Positions 40,433 to 49,504 of a DNA stretch of 64,000 nucleotides are shown one piece after another. How positions within the stretch are numbered: the stretch's first letter is position 1; the number at the start of each line of letters is the position of its first letter. The stretch comes from Crenobacter intestini. Lineage in GTDB: Bacteria; Pseudomonadota; Gammaproteobacteria; Burkholderiales; Chromobacteriaceae. The notes under the pieces were generated by a model that was not told the origin of the DNA, did not search any database, and saw only the letters and a program-made list of their open reading frames with translations. A program made the position numbers and the translations under genes. The DNA lies in NCBI RefSeq assembly GCF_004919095.1, contig NZ_STGJ01000003.1, forward strand, positions 1 through 64,000, read 5' to 3'.

Positions 40433-40876
40433 CTATTCCAAAAGCGCGGGGTGTTCGGTGGTGAGGTAACGGCGGGTCAGGGCCAGCAGCTTGGCCGCCT
40501 CGTCGAGGCAAGTGGCCAGCGCCGCATCCGACACCGGGTCGCCTTCGTAATCGTTGACGTTGCGCTGCTTGCGCAGGGCGTCCAGCACGATGACCGTGGC
40601 CGGGGGCACGCCCATCGTCTTGGGCAGGGTCTGGATGGCGGTCTGGTGGTGACCGGGCTGGCTGGTCGAGGTGCGGTAGCCGTTGGCCCACAGGGCGACC
40701 ATCGCGCATTGCAGGATGGTCTTGTACGCCGCGTCGAAACGGTTGTCGTTGCTCAGCGCGGTCACGCCGGCGTCGGTCAGGTTGCGCGCCGCCGCGTGCA
40801 GCAGCTTGTTGATGCCGCCTTTGTCCGGCGCCTGGCGTACCAGCTTGTGGATGGCCAGCAGGTTATCCAGCGTCAT
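40433..40876 (-). CDS. HEPN-domain protein next to hsdR
   Basis: An all-helical 147-residue protein with the pattern of HEPN proteins linked to nucleotidyltransferases: conserved ALSNDNRFDAAYKTI near 40-54 and the C-terminal LRKQRNVNDYEGD (R105-N-x-x-D-Y110). The canonical RNase motif R-x4-6-H is therefore changed, with no histidine. Its start overlaps the nucleotidyltransferase gene by 14 bp, which supports a two-component toxin/antitoxin-like unit. RNase activity is uncertain. Confidence 0.75.
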   Translation of the reverse strand: MTLDNLLAIHKLVRQAPDKGGINKLLHAAARNLTDAGVTALSNDNRFDAAYKTILQCAMVALWANGYRTSTSQPGHHQTAIQTLPKTMGVPPATVIVLDALRKQRNVNDYEGDPVSDAALATCLDEAAKLLALTRRYLTTEHPALLE

Positions 40877-41441
40877 TCAGTTCTCCCCATAGCGGCAAGG
40901 TGGGCTTGGACAGGATGTCGCGTACGAAGTGGTCGTCGTTGGCCTGCCGGGTGCGCCATTCGGCGGGCGAATACACCACCGGGTTGATGTCGCGCCCCAG
41001 CGTCTCCTGGCAGGGGTAAAGCGCGGCCACCACTTCGGCAAAACCGGCGTGCCCGACCACCAGCACGTCCACGTCGGAGCGGGCGGTTTCCTCGCCGCGG
41101 GCAACCGAGCCGAATACCAGCGCCAACTCAATCTGTGCGGACAGCGGCGCCAGTGCCGAGCGCAACGCATCGGCCACCCCCGACGTCTTGCGGAACAGGC
41201 CGGCCAGCTCGGCAAACACCGGGCAGCTGCGGTTGGCCTGGTACAGCACCTGGTTGCCGCGCGTCGACCGGATGAGCAAGCCCGCCTCGGCCAGCCGGGC
41301 AAGCTCGCGGTGCAGCGAGCCGGCGTGGCTGCCGGTCAAGCGGGCCAGTTCGCGTACATGCAGCGCCTCATCGGGGTGCAGCAGCAGCCAGCCCAGCACG
41401 CGCTGGCGCTGCCCGCCGAACAGGGTGTCGAGCAGGTTCAT
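40863..41441 (-). CDS. Winged-helix plus nucleotidyltransferase protein (MNT-like)
   Basis: The 192-residue protein has an N-terminal winged helix (1-70, VRELARLTGSHAGSLHRELARL) and a C-terminal minimal nucleotidyltransferase with GSVARGEE at 111-118 and the metal ligands SDVD at 122-125. In MntA/HepT systems the nucleotidyltransferase adds nucleotides to its HEPN partner and silences it. The added winged helix suggests it also autoregulates. ATG 41441 gives the conserved start MNLLDTLFGG. A 68-bp gap before it may contain an internal promoter. Confidence 0.82.
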   Translation of the reverse strand: MNLLDTLFGGQRQRVLGWLLLHPDEALHVRELARLTGSHAGSLHRELARLAEAGLLIRSTRGNQVLYQANRSCPVFAELAGLFRKTSGVADALRSALAPLSAQIELALVFGSVARGEETARSDVDVLVVGHAGFAEVVAALYPCQETLGRDINPVVYSPAEWRTRQANDDHFVRDILSKPTLPLWGELNDAG

Positions 41442-41509
41442 GTCAAAGCCGTTTTGGTTACGAATGAAGCCATTATTGCTACGATTCGGGCGGAGCGGTG
41501 GTGATTCAT

Positions 41510-41839
41510 TCAGAACCTCACCTGCAACACCCGCTCGGCGCAGCCAGCGCACAGGTCGCGGCCAAACATATGCCCGCGCAGGTGCCGCTCTCCGCACTCG
41601 GCGCAGACGCCGAAATAGCGGCGCGAGCGCAGCAGCTTGGCGCGGGCGGCGTCCACCGTGGCCGGTTCGGCAGGCAGGGGTAGGCGGGTGACGGTGACCC
41701 ACCTTGTTGCCGGCTCATGCGGGTGCGGCCAGCTCACCTGCGCCACCTCCACCAGCACGGCGCCGTCTGCCTCACGCGCGCGGGTGGCCGTCTGCAACAG
41801 CGCGGCGTCGGTCGGGGTGGGTGGGCTGGCATTGCGCAT
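41510..41839 (-). CDS. Small zinc-ribbon-like protein
   Basis: A 109-residue protein of unknown family. Residues 75-105 carry C79-x2-C82 and C97-x2-C100 (CAECGERHLRGHMFGRDLCAGC), which should bind one zinc. The N-terminal half looks like a small beta domain. It lies 2 bp after the preceding nuclease-like gene, so it is in the R-M operon. It might bind nucleic acid or a partner protein. Confidence 0.65.
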   Translation of the reverse strand: MRNASPPTPTDAALLQTATRAREADGAVLVEVAQVSWPHPHEPATRWVTVTRLPLPAEPATVDAARAKLLRSRRYFGVCAECGERHLRGHMFGRDLCAGCAERVLQVRF

Positions 41840-41841
41840 GC

Positions 41842-42453
41842 TTACTTGGCTGCGTACTTGAATTCCCAGACGCCGCCGACCAGTGGGTTGTCGACGCCCC
41901 TGCCGCGGGTGCTGACCAACTCGCCAAAGTCTACCGGTTCGAAACGCACTTCAATGCACTTGCCGAGTTCTGCATCGCTCTTGGCCAGCCAGTCCTGCAT
42001 TTCCTGCGCGCGTTGGGCTGCGGTGTCCGCGGAGTGATGGCCGATGGCGACCAGGAAGTTTTTCTCCATGCGGTGGCCGTTCGGCGCCTTGGCGCAGAGC
42101 ATCGCCAAGCGCAAGGCATCGCTGCGCAGGGCCGGCGCGGCCAGAGTCCGTTTCATCTCGACAATGTGTTTGACCTTTTTGCTGCGCTTGCTGCGGAATA
42201 CCAGGTCGACGCGGCCGTTGCCGCGATACGCCTCATCAAGGTCGTCCAAAGCGAAGCCGATGTCTTTGGCCAAGTCGCTCAACTGGTCTTCCAGCGAGAA
42301 GGTGTAGGTCTCGAAGGCGTCGTAGACATGCTCGGCAATCAGCACGTTCATGTAGTACTCGGGCACATCGTTCAGGCTCTTGCCGATTCGCTGGTCTGCC
42401 TTGGTGGCCGCGTTGTGCAGGGCTTTGGCCAGTTCTTTGCGTAGCGTCTTCAT
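41842..42453 (-). CDS. PD-(D/E)XK-like nuclease protein in the R-M operon
   Basis: The 203-residue protein shows GRVDLVFRSK with Asp83, followed by HIVEMKRT with Glu99 and Lys101, the spacing of a PD-(D/E)XK nuclease core. The N-terminal 60 residues are helical. No family name is certain. The start is unsure: ATG 42453 has GAAGAG directly adjacent, while a GTG at 42510 would couple it to the previous stop. Confidence 0.65.
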   Translation of the reverse strand: MKTLRKELAKALHNAATKADQRIGKSLNDVPEYYMNVLIAEHVYDAFETYTFSLEDQLSDLAKDIGFALDDLDEAYRGNGRVDLVFRSKRSKKVKHIVEMKRTLAAPALRSDALRLAMLCAKAPNGHRMEKNFLVAIGHHSADTAAQRAQEMQDWLAKSDAELGKCIEVRFEPVDFGELVSTRGRGVDNPLVGGVWEFKYAAK

Positions 42454-42510
42454 CTCTTCAAAAAGTTTGCAAGGGGGTGAAAGGGGGCTGCAAGCGGCGG
42501 TTAGCCGCAC

Positions 42511-43464
42511 TCAACCTTCCGCATAGCTGCGCTCCAACAGCGGCTTGGCCCGTTCGAGGTCGGCCGGGGTGCGCAGGCACAGTTCGACGTCGCCGGTGCC
42601 CCAGTGGCCAACCTGGCTGACGTCGCGCATGAAAGTGTCGTCCGGGTCGAAGCTCAGGCTGGCCGGGTCGAGTTTGAGCGTCACCAGCAGGCGGGTGGGG
42701 TAGACAGCCACACAGGCGAAGTTCTTCAGCCGGCGGAACGCGGTGTACAGCTTGAGCAGCTTCTCCTGCACATCGTCACCCATGCCCAACAGGCAAGCGC
42801 GGGTGTCGTCGTACAGTGTGCGGATGTCGGGGGTGGCCAGTTCAAGCTGCTCGGCCAGCGACTTGTCCTTGCCAGCTGCCTTGGGCTTGGCCGGCGCGTC
42901 GGCGCTGGTGTCGGTCTCGTTCGGTGTCGCCTGGCCATCGGTCGTCGGTACCGGCGCGACGCTTTGCGCGTTGACGAGTTCGAGCAGCAGCAGGTCGTCG
43001 CCGAACAGCCGGTAGCGCAGCAGCTCGATATTGCGCGGAATCTGCTGTACCGCGTACTGGTCGTAGCGGGTAAAGTCGGCGGCGATGCATAACAGGCGGG
43101 TGCCCGACCACTCGATTTGCTGGGCGGCCTCGGCACCGAGCTTTTCCAGCACCAGCCAGCGGAACTCGGCCTGATGGTCGAGCAGCCAGTCGAGGTAGAA
43201 CAGCCCCTGGTTGATGACGTTCTCGTTGACGCGGCACTTGTACTCGACAATCACCGGGCAGCCGTTCTCGTCCAGCCCCAGTGAGTCGATGCGGCCGCGG
43301 TGCGTCTTGCCTGTCGCGTATTCGGAGGCGAGAAAGCGCACGCCGAGCAACACCTCCATCTGCGCCTCAATCAGCTGCTGCAGCGCCTTCTCGACCTGCG
43401 CCGAACGCCCCGGCAGCTCGGCCGCCTGCCCGTCCTGGATGCGGAACAGCTGGATGTCGCTCAT
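42511..43464 (-). CDS. DUF5655/NucS-like endonuclease-fold protein in the R-M operon
   Basis: This 317-residue protein has an N-terminal nuclease fold with Asp60 (RGRIDSLGLDENG), Glu74 and Lys76 (PVIVEYKCR), as in NucS/DUF91-like proteins. A low-complexity linker (about 170-205) and a C-terminal domain (about 215-317, with YTAFRRLKNFACVAVYP) resembling DUF5655 follow. Such proteins are common beside type I R-M genes, and their role is not settled. It overlaps hsdS by 4 bp (ATGA). Confidence 0.78.
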   Translation of the reverse strand: MSDIQLFRIQDGQAAELPGRSAQVEKALQQLIEAQMEVLLGVRFLASEYATGKTHRGRIDSLGLDENGCPVIVEYKCRVNENVINQGLFYLDWLLDHQAEFRWLVLEKLGAEAAQQIEWSGTRLLCIAADFTRYDQYAVQQIPRNIELLRYRLFGDDLLLLELVNAQSVAPVPTTDGQATPNETDTSADAPAKPKAAGKDKSLAEQLELATPDIRTLYDDTRACLLGMGDDVQEKLLKLYTAFRRLKNFACVAVYPTRLLVTLKLDPASLSFDPDDTFMRDVSQVGHWGTGDVELCLRTPADLERAKPLLERSYAEG

Positions 43465-44810
43465 GCGGCCTCCTGTGGTGCATCGACCAGACCGCGTACG
43501 TCAATCTGGCCGGTGACGACTGCGGCGATGAGGGCGGCGCGGCGTTCTTTGAGGAGTTCGATAGCTTGTTGAGCTTCTTCTCCGAGAGCGTCAAGCCGGG
43601 TTGCTTCCGAGTTTAGAAAATTCCCAATAGCAATTTGCTCGTTAATCGGTGGGATAGGAAGCCAGACCGCTTTGAGTGACTCTCGATTGATTTTTGGCAT
43701 GGCAACACGTTCGGACTCTAAAACTGCCAGTGCCGAAAATTGCTCGGAAAGGATGAACCAAAGCAAGAAGGTATTTGAAAGATTTTCATTGCCTCGCAAG
43801 GGATACATGTCCGCGCTGCACAAACAATCAGAGGGAGCGATGCAGGCTTTTCTTAGGCCGGGGCGGATTTTGCTGTAAATAACATCGCCACCACGGCACA
43901 GGTATTTACCGCTCTGTGCAGCCTGCTCTTGTGCAGTCTCAACGTACAACAGACGACCTGAGGCAGATTCAACGTGATTTGGTGCAATGAGCACCATCGA
44001 ACTGTATTCATCTGACTCAGGGTCGACCTGCCCCTCTTGCACATAAACGCATCGTTGGAATGTCATCACCTCCCAATGCGCCGGCACCTGCCCCAGCCAC
44101 TCGACACCGGAGTCCTTCATCGGCGCGGCGGGGTTGAGGCCGCGGGTGACGGCGTGGGAGATGGTGGCCTGGCGCTTCTCGGCCAGCAGGACGATGAGCT
44201 TTTCCTGCTCGGCAATCAGTGCGTCGATTTTGGCGGTTTCGCGGTCGAGGAATTCGGCGATGGCGGCCTGCTCCGCAACGGGTGGGAAGATAGCTGTCTC
44301 GTTGAAGTACCGTTCTTGGTCAAGATTTTGAATGCCTGATGTTTGATTTGTGCAGCGAGTGTTCAGCCCTGCTGCGTATGTAGCGGCAAATGCGTAATTC
44401 CAAAATCCCGAAACAAGGTGTTCCTTCAATTGAAGGCGGGCAACAAAATTCGAACAAACGGCGGCGTTTTCCGACTGATAAAGGACAACCTGGCCAACTG
44501 GCTTTAAGTCGCCACCACCAGATTTTTCTAGGAGTAGGTCGCCTTTTTTTAAAAGTCGGCCGATGCGCTCCTTGTCAGTAACTGAACGGAGTGTGGGTAC
44601 ATCTTCATTGACGACGAGTCGGATTCGGTCGAAATCGGCAACGCGGACGCAGGGGATGTCTGATTCGTCGCCCTTGGGTTCATCTCCCCATATGCCGTTC
44701 TTGCACGACTGGACCGCTGCCTTTAGACGGTCGACCTTCCAATGACTGGGTACAGACCCCAACCACTCCACCCCGCTGTCCTTGTATTCCGGATACTTGG
44801 GCAAACTCAT
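43461..44810 (-). CDS. hsdS: Type I restriction-modification specificity subunit
   Basis: The 449-residue HsdS decides the DNA target. Two target-recognition domains are each introduced by the repeated phrase KDSGVEWLG-x-VP-x-HW (residues about 10-24 and 232-247). Each is followed by a conserved helical spacer ([20 protein letters not shown] and the related helix before [18 protein letters not shown]). The two different halves imply a bipartite asymmetric target. It overlaps both hsdM and the following gene by 4 bp. Confidence 0.94.
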   Translation of the reverse strand: MSLPKYPEYKDSGVEWLGSVPSHWKVDRLKAAVQSCKNGIWGDEPKGDESDIPCVRVADFDRIRLVVNEDVPTLRSVTDKERIGRLLKKGDLLLEKSGGGDLKPVGQVVLYQSENAAVCSNFVARLQLKEHLVSGFWNYAFAATYAAGLNTRCTNQTSGIQNLDQERYFNETAIFPPVAEQAAIAEFLDRETAKIDALIAEQEKLIVLLAEKRQATISHAVTRGLNPAAPMKDSGVEWLGQVPAHWEVMTFQRCVYVQEGQVDPESDEYSSMVLIAPNHVESASGRLLYVETAQEQAAQSGKYLCRGGDVIYSKIRPGLRKACIAPSDCLCSADMYPLRGNENLSNTFLLWFILSEQFSALAVLESERVAMPKINRESLKAVWLPIPPINEQIAIGNFLNSEATRLDALGEEAQQAIELLKERRAALIAAVVTGQIDVRGLVDAPQEAA

Positions 44811-46648
44811 TCCGCCAACTCCCCGAGCATGGCCATGATGCGGGCGGAGACGGCCTTCAGTTCTTCGTCGATGGCGGCGAGGCTGCGCGGCGGCTCGAAC
44901 ACGTAGAAGTTGCGGTTGAACGGGATTTCGTAGCCGACCTTGGTCTTGTCGGAGTCTATCCACGCGTCCGGCGCGTGCGGCAGCACCTCGCGCTTGAAGT
45001 AGGCGTCGATGTCGTCCTTCAGCGGCACGTTCTCGGTGTCGCGCAGGCTGCTGTCGGGCTGCGGCTTGCCTTTCTGCTTGCCGCGGGTGCCGACCACGAT
45101 TTGCCCGGCCTCGTCGCGCTGCGGGCGCTCGATGGTGAGGGTGGTGTAGCCGAAGTCTGCGTTGTCGAAGATGCGGGCAATCGGCACCCGTTTCAGGCGG
45201 CCGCCCTCCGGCGCCACCGGCTGTGGGTCGGTGCTGGTGATAAGCTGCGGCTCGCCCTGCGGTTGGCCTGCGGCGTCGAGCACGGTGACCATTTCCGCCT
45301 CGGTGAAGTCGCCGAACAGGCGGGTGACGGTGGCGATGTGCTCGTCGCCCATTTCCTTGCGCTTGCTGCCCAGGCTCTTCCTCATCTTCTGCCAGAAGCT
45401 GCCGGCATCGATGAGCTGGACCTGGCCCGCGCGGTCGGCCGGCTTCTTGTTGGACAGCACCCAGACGTAGGTGGCGATGCCGGTGTTGTAGAACATGTCG
45501 GTCGGCAGGCCGATGATGGCCTCGACCAGGTCGTTCTCCAGCACGTAGCGGCGGATTTCGCTCTCCCCGCTGCCAGCACCGCCGGTAAACAGGGGCGAGC
45601 CGTTGAGCACGATGCCGAAGCGGCAGCCGCCCTCGCTGGCCGGGCGCATCTTGCTGATGAGGTGCATCAGGAACAGCATCGAGCCGTCGGAGACGCGCGG
45701 CAGGCCGGGGCCGAAGCGGCCGTCGAAGCCCTTTCGCTCGTGCTCGTCGCGCACCGCCTTCTCGACCTTCTTCCACTCGACGCCGAACGGCGGGTTGGAC
45801 AGCATGTAGTCGAACTTGCGCGCGCCGTGACCGTCGTCGGAGAGCGTGTTGCCGGCGACGATGTTGCCGACGTCCTGCCCTTTGATAAGCATGTCCGCCT
45901 TGCAGATGGCGTAGGACTCGTCGTTCAGTTCCTGGCCGAACAGGGTGAGGCGCGCCTGCGGGTTGTGCTCGGCGAGGAATTCGCCGGCCACCGACAACAT
46001 GCCGCCGGTGCCCGCCGTCGGGTCGTACAGCGTGCGCACCACCGCGTTGCCGGCGGTCAGCACGTCGTCGTCCTCGATGAACAGCAGGTTGACCATCAGG
46101 CGGATGACTTCGCGCGGGGTGAAGTGTTCCCCCGCCGTCTCGTTGGAGATTTCGGCGAACTTGCGGATGAGCTCTTCAAAGACCAGGCCCATGGAGGCGT
46201 TGTCGACCACCTCGGGGTGGAGGTCGATGTTGGCGAACTTCTCGGTCACGAGATACAGCAGGCCCGCCTTGGCCAGACGTTCGACCTGGGTGAAGAAGTC
46301 GAAGCGCTCGAAGATGTCGCGCGCGGCGGGCGAGAAGCTCTGGATGTAGGCGTACAGGTTTTCGCGGATATGGTCCTGGTCGCCCAGCAGCTTGGAGAGG
46401 TCGAGCGGCGAGGTGTTGTAGAAGCTCTGGCCAGCCTTGCGTAGCAGGAAAGGCTCGGGGTTGATGCCGGCGTCGCTACGCAGCTGGAACTCGGCGAGCA
46501 CCGCCGGCTTGGTGTCAGCGAGCACGCAGTCGAGGCGGCGCAGGACGGTGAACGGCAGGATGACTTTGCCGTATTCGCTTTGCTTGTAGTCGCCGCGCAA
46601 GAGGTCGGCGACCGACCAGATAAAGGCGGACAGTGCGGAGGGATTCAT
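44807..46648 (-). CDS. hsdM: Type I restriction-modification methyltransferase subunit
   Basis: The 613-residue N6-adenine methyltransferase has an N-terminal HsdM helical domain ([18 protein letters not shown] near 17-34), the SAM motif DPTAGTGG at 209-216 and catalytic NPPF at 285-288. It is the first gene of the eight-gene operon. ATG 46648 matches the family start; upstream in-frame sequence (to 46888) is Pro/Arg/His-rich and unlike the family. Confidence 0.95.
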   Translation of the reverse strand: MNPSALSAFIWSVADLLRGDYKQSEYGKVILPFTVLRRLDCVLADTKPAVLAEFQLRSDAGINPEPFLLRKAGQSFYNTSPLDLSKLLGDQDHIRENLYAYIQSFSPAARDIFERFDFFTQVERLAKAGLLYLVTEKFANIDLHPEVVDNASMGLVFEELIRKFAEISNETAGEHFTPREVIRLMVNLLFIEDDDVLTAGNAVVRTLYDPTAGTGGMLSVAGEFLAEHNPQARLTLFGQELNDESYAICKADMLIKGQDVGNIVAGNTLSDDGHGARKFDYMLSNPPFGVEWKKVEKAVRDEHERKGFDGRFGPGLPRVSDGSMLFLMHLISKMRPASEGGCRFGIVLNGSPLFTGGAGSGESEIRRYVLENDLVEAIIGLPTDMFYNTGIATYVWVLSNKKPADRAGQVQLIDAGSFWQKMRKSLGSKRKEMGDEHIATVTRLFGDFTEAEMVTVLDAAGQPQGEPQLITSTDPQPVAPEGGRLKRVPIARIFDNADFGYTTLTIERPQRDEAGQIVVGTRGKQKGKPQPDSSLRDTENVPLKDDIDAYFKREVLPHAPDAWIDSDKTKVGYEIPFNRNFYVFEPPRSLAAIDEELKAVSARIMAMLGELAE

Positions 46649-47003
46649 CAGATTTTCCAAAACGCGGGCCAGCACGCGGCGATAAGCGCACGCACCGACC
46701 GATGCCAAAAGTATGGGGTCGATTGTAAGCGGGGCGGCGGCGCGCTGGCTATGCGCTGGCGCAAATGGAGGGCGGGTGGGGTGGTGGGTGTGGCGTGCGC
46801 GCGCGAGACGGGCGGGCAGGAGTGGGGAGCGGCTGCTATGCGTACTGGATGGCATCTCGGCATTGCGGGGCCGGCCTGCCCTCGCCACCCCCTCGCGGGA
46901 ACGGGACGGTGCGCAAAATGATGGTGTGGGTGCTACCTGTTTTTCAGGGGCCGGACAGCCAGCCTGCGGAGACCGAGCTGCGGCACGGAGCGGCGTCGGC
47001 AGC
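46649..47003 (-). other. Upstream region of the R-M operon
   Basis: About 355 bp between hsdM and the right arm repeats. It is GC-rich with G runs, and short ORFs on both strands lack support. It must contain the operon promoter, but no convincing -35/-10 pair stands out. Confidence 0.45.
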
Positions 47004-47041
47004 CGCTTACATGGACTGACTCTGCTTACAAACTGCTTACA
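47004..47041 (+). repeat. Repeats of tgcttaca (probable integrase arm sites, right)
   Basis: Perfect copies at 47023-47030 and 47034-47041 (11 bp apart) and a one-mismatch copy at 47004-47011 lie in the same orientation as the left set. They are 46 bp inside the right core. Confidence 0.68.
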
Positions 47042-47070
47042 TTTCGTTTTGGCCTAGCCTGCAAGCCTTT

Positions 47071-47223
47071 TTATGGAAGGACATAGTGATAACAAAGCCT
47101 TAGGCTGTCAGCCCACCCCTGTGCGCTGGCCAGCAGCATGCACGATGCCGCCGCGAGCTGTGCCAGGCGGGAGCTGCACCGGGGTTCGCGTTCAATAGGG
47201 GCGGCGGGTATCATTTGTGTCAT
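47071..47223 (-). pseudogene. Stranded 5' end of the host gene split by the island
   Basis: The fragment reads MTQMIPAAPIE, then a signal peptide (LAQLAAASCMLLASAQGWA) and SLRLCYHY, and stops a few codons inside the island (VLP). Joining it at the 17-bp core to codon 38 onward of 31211-31801 restores one continuous gene for a secreted protein. It is divergent from rfbD. Its original promoter probably lies at about 47224-47275. Confidence 0.82.
47087..47103 (+). repeat. Attachment core, right (17-bp direct repeat)
   Basis: Same 17 bases as 31671-31687. On the minus strand it encodes the residues LRLCY in frame with the stranded N-terminus of the host gene. Confidence 0.88.
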
Positions 47224-47275
47224 TCCAATCAAAGAGAGGCGGCGGCCCGCAAGGGGGCACCGCGCAGGAGCCTGA

Positions 47276-48226
47276 ATGAACAAGCAGATGCCCACGATAC
47301 TGGTGACCGGCGCCGGCGGCCAGCTCGGTTTCGAACTGATGCGCGCGCTCGCGCCGCTGGGGACCGTCCACGCGCCGGCCCGCGCGCAGTTCGACCTCGA
47401 GTCGCCCGAGCGCATGCGCGCGTGGCTGGACAGGGTGCGTCCGGACCTGATCGTCAACGCGGCCGCGTATACGGCGGTCGACCGTGCAGAGAGCGAAACC
47501 GCCCACGCCTGGGCGATCAACGCGACCGCGCCGGAGGTACTCGCGCGCTGGGCCGGTGAGCACGACGCGGCGATGGTGCAGTTCTCGACCGACTATGTAT
47601 TCGACGGCCGCGCCGAACGCCCTTACGTGGAGATGGACACGGCCGGCACGCAAATGGTGTACGGCGCGAGCAAGCTGGCCGGTGAGGAAGCGGTGCTCGC
47701 GGATTGCCCGCGCGCGCTGGTGTTGCGCGTCAGTTGGCTCTACAGCGCGTTCGGCAACAACTTCCTGCATACCATCCTGCGCCTCGCGCTCGAGCGGCCC
47801 GTGCTCAAGATCGTCGACGACCAGGTCGGCGCGCCGACTTCGACGCAGCTGGTCGCTGACACCACGGCGCACCTGTTGCGCACGCTGCTGTCAGCCGGAA
47901 ACCACGCGCCGTGGGGCGTCTACCACCTGACCGCCGGCGGCGAGGTGAGCTGGCACGGCTTCGCCAGCCATATCGTGCGCGAACTCGAGTTCACCGGCGT
48001 CAAGCTCGCGTGCACGGCCGGGAACGTGCAGCCCATCCCCAGCTCGGCCTGGCCGACGCCGGCGGTGCGGCCGCTGAACTCCCGCCTCTGTTGCGACAAG
48101 CTGACCGGGCAATTCGGGCTGAACCTGCCGCACTGGAGCCACGGGGTCAGCTACGCGCTCGCGCAATTGCAGCGCTCCGGCGCTTTGCGCGTGCGGCGCT
48201 GGGCGCATGGCGCCCGCGGGGACTGA
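47276..48226 (+). CDS. rfbD: dTDP-4-dehydrorhamnose reductase
   Basis: The enzyme performs the last step of dTDP-L-rhamnose synthesis for surface polysaccharide. The 316-residue SDR protein has the nucleotide-binding motif TGAGGQLG near residue 11, the segment FSTDYVFDG and the catalytic YGASK near 128. CAGGAG lies 5-6 bp before the ATG. Other rml genes are not in the window, so this is a detached copy. Confidence 0.94.
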   Translation: MNKQMPTILVTGAGGQLGFELMRALAPLGTVHAPARAQFDLESPERMRAWLDRVRPDLIVNAAAYTAVDRAESETAHAWAINATAPEVLARWAGEHDAAMVQFSTDYVFDGRAERPYVEMDTAGTQMVYGASKLAGEEAVLADCPRALVLRVSWLYSAFGNNFLHTILRLALERPVLKIVDDQVGAPTSTQLVADTTAHLLRTLLSAGNHAPWGVYHLTAGGEVSWHGFASHIVRELEFTGVKLACTAGNVQPIPSSAWPTPAVRPLNSRLCCDKLTGQFGLNLPHWSHGVSYALAQLQRSGALRVRRWAHGARGD

Positions 48227-48232
48227 GCCCGT

Positions 48233-48676
48233 TCAGGGCAGGGTGTGCAGCAGCGACAGCGGGTGGCGCGCGCCGGCGCGCCAGTCGTCCACGCAGCGCG
48301 TCACCAGTGCGCTGCGCAGGCGGTCGGCAGACGCTAAAAGCGCGTCGTAATCCAGCCAGCGCGCGGCGATGATGCCCGAATCCAGCTGCGTGCTGACCGG
48401 TGCGGCGCCCACGCTGCCGTAGAAGGCGAAGCGCAGGTAGGTGGTCTTGCCGGGCGCGAGGTAGACGCCGACCAGTCCCTCGGGGGTGAACGCGTAGCCG
48501 GTTTCCTCGAGCACCTCCCGGCGCACGGCGTCCAGCAGGCTCTCGCCGGCTTCGAGGTGGCCGGCCGGCTGGTTCAGGCGCACGCCGGCGTCGGTCTGCT
48601 CCTCGACCAGCAGAAAGCGGCCACCGCGTTCGATCACGGCGGCGACGGTGGTGTTCGGGCGGAATCTTTCGCTCAT
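48233..48676 (-). CDS. nudJ: NUDIX hydrolase, NudJ-like
   Basis: A 147-residue protein with a complete Nudix box GHLEAGESLLDAVRREVLEETGY (landmarks GHLEAGES and REVLEETGY near 39-61). The start FRPNTTVAAVIERGGRFLLVEE and the end match NudJ (YmfB), a phosphatase acting on thiamine or nucleoside diphosphates. In many bacteria it neighbours mnmA. Here mnmA lies across the island, which suggests the ancestral order mnmA, secreted-protein gene, rfbD, nudJ. Confidence 0.88.
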   Translation of the reverse strand: MSERFRPNTTVAAVIERGGRFLLVEEQTDAGVRLNQPAGHLEAGESLLDAVRREVLEETGYAFTPEGLVGVYLAPGKTTYLRFAFYGSVGAAPVSTQLDSGIIAARWLDYDALLASADRLRSALVTRCVDDWRAGARHPLSLLHTLP

Positions 48677-48733
48677 GTCGCGAGCTTCCCTGTCGTCTAA
48701 GATGGGCTGACTTTACCGCGAGTCGCGCCTGCC

Positions 48734-48922
48734 ATGTACGTCTGCCTGTGTTACCCCACGACCGAGCGGCAGATCCGCGCCGCGGCGCTCTCTGGTGCCC
48801 GCCGCCTGCGCGACATCCGGCCGGTGGCGACCCAGTGCGGCAAATGCGCGCGTTGCGCGCACGCGCTGCTGAGGCAGGCCGCGCGCGAATTGCTGCCTGC
48901 GGCAACGCCGCCGTCCTTGTGA
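48734..48922 (+). CDS. bfd: Bacterioferritin-associated ferredoxin
   Basis: A 62-residue [2Fe-2S] protein with cluster cysteines C4-x-C6 (MYVCLC) and C35-x2-C38 (TQCGKC). Bfd passes electrons to bacterioferritin to release stored iron. The bfr gene follows 54 bp downstream on the same strand, as expected for partners. Confidence 0.92.
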   Translation: MYVCLCYPTTERQIRAAALSGARRLRDIRPVATQCGKCARCAHALLRQAARELLPAATPPSL

Positions 48923-48976
48923 TCGGCCCGGCGCTTGCCATACTGCGGCTCAGGGACGATCCCGCAGGAGCATGCC

Positions 48977-49456
48977 ATGCAAGGCGACCGTAAAGTCATC
49001 GATTACCTGAACAAGATCCTCAAGAACGAGCTGACCGCGATCAACCAGTATTTCCTGCATGCGCGGATGTGCCGCAACTGGGGGTTCGCCCGGCTTGACG
49101 AGCACGAGTACCACGAGTCGATCGACGAGATGAAGCACGCCGACCGCCTGATCGAGCGCATCCTGTTCCTCGAGGGGCTGCCCAACCTGCAGGATCTGGG
49201 CAAGCTCTATATCGGCGAATCGCCCGAGGAAATCATCGGCTGTGACCTCAGGCTGGAGCGCGAGGCCATCGTGCTGCTGCGCGAGGCGATCGCGTATTGC
49301 GAGACGGTCGCCGACTACGTGTCGCGCGGCTTGTTGTCCGACATCCTGGCGGGCGAGGAAGAGCATGTAGACTGGCTGGAGACGCAGCAAGGCCTGATCG
49401 GCCGCGTCGGGCTGGCCAACTGGCTGCAAAGCCAGATGGGCGACGCGGCATCCTGA
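48977..49456 (+). CDS. bfr: Bacterioferritin
   Basis: The 159-residue iron-storage protein assembles into a 24-mer. Di-iron ligands are at the family positions: Glu18, Glu51, His54, and later Glu and His in the [10 protein letters not shown] segment. The heme-binding Met52 is present, so this is the heme-containing ferroxidase type. GCAGGAG lies 6 bp before the ATG. Confidence 0.95.
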   Translation: MQGDRKVIDYLNKILKNELTAINQYFLHARMCRNWGFARLDEHEYHESIDEMKHADRLIERILFLEGLPNLQDLGKLYIGESPEEIIGCDLRLEREAIVLLREAIAYCETVADYVSRGLLSDILAGEEEHVDWLETQQGLIGRVGLANWLQSQMGDAAS

Positions 49457-49471
49457 CGGGGACGTTGCCAG

Positions 49472-49501
49472 AAAAAAACCGGCGCGCTGCGCCGGTTTTT
49501 G
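49472..49501. terminator. Bidirectional terminator between bfr and the YdgA-like gene
   Basis: The stem aaaccggcgc/gcgccggttt with loop gct has an A run on the left and a T run on the right. It can end both converging transcripts. Confidence 0.92.
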
Positions 49502-49504
49502 CGT

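Noticed and set aside
46649-46888. Longer N-terminus of HsdM
   Set aside because: The in-frame extension is Pro/Arg/His-rich and unlike HsdM. The family start [17 protein letters not shown] fits ATG 46648.
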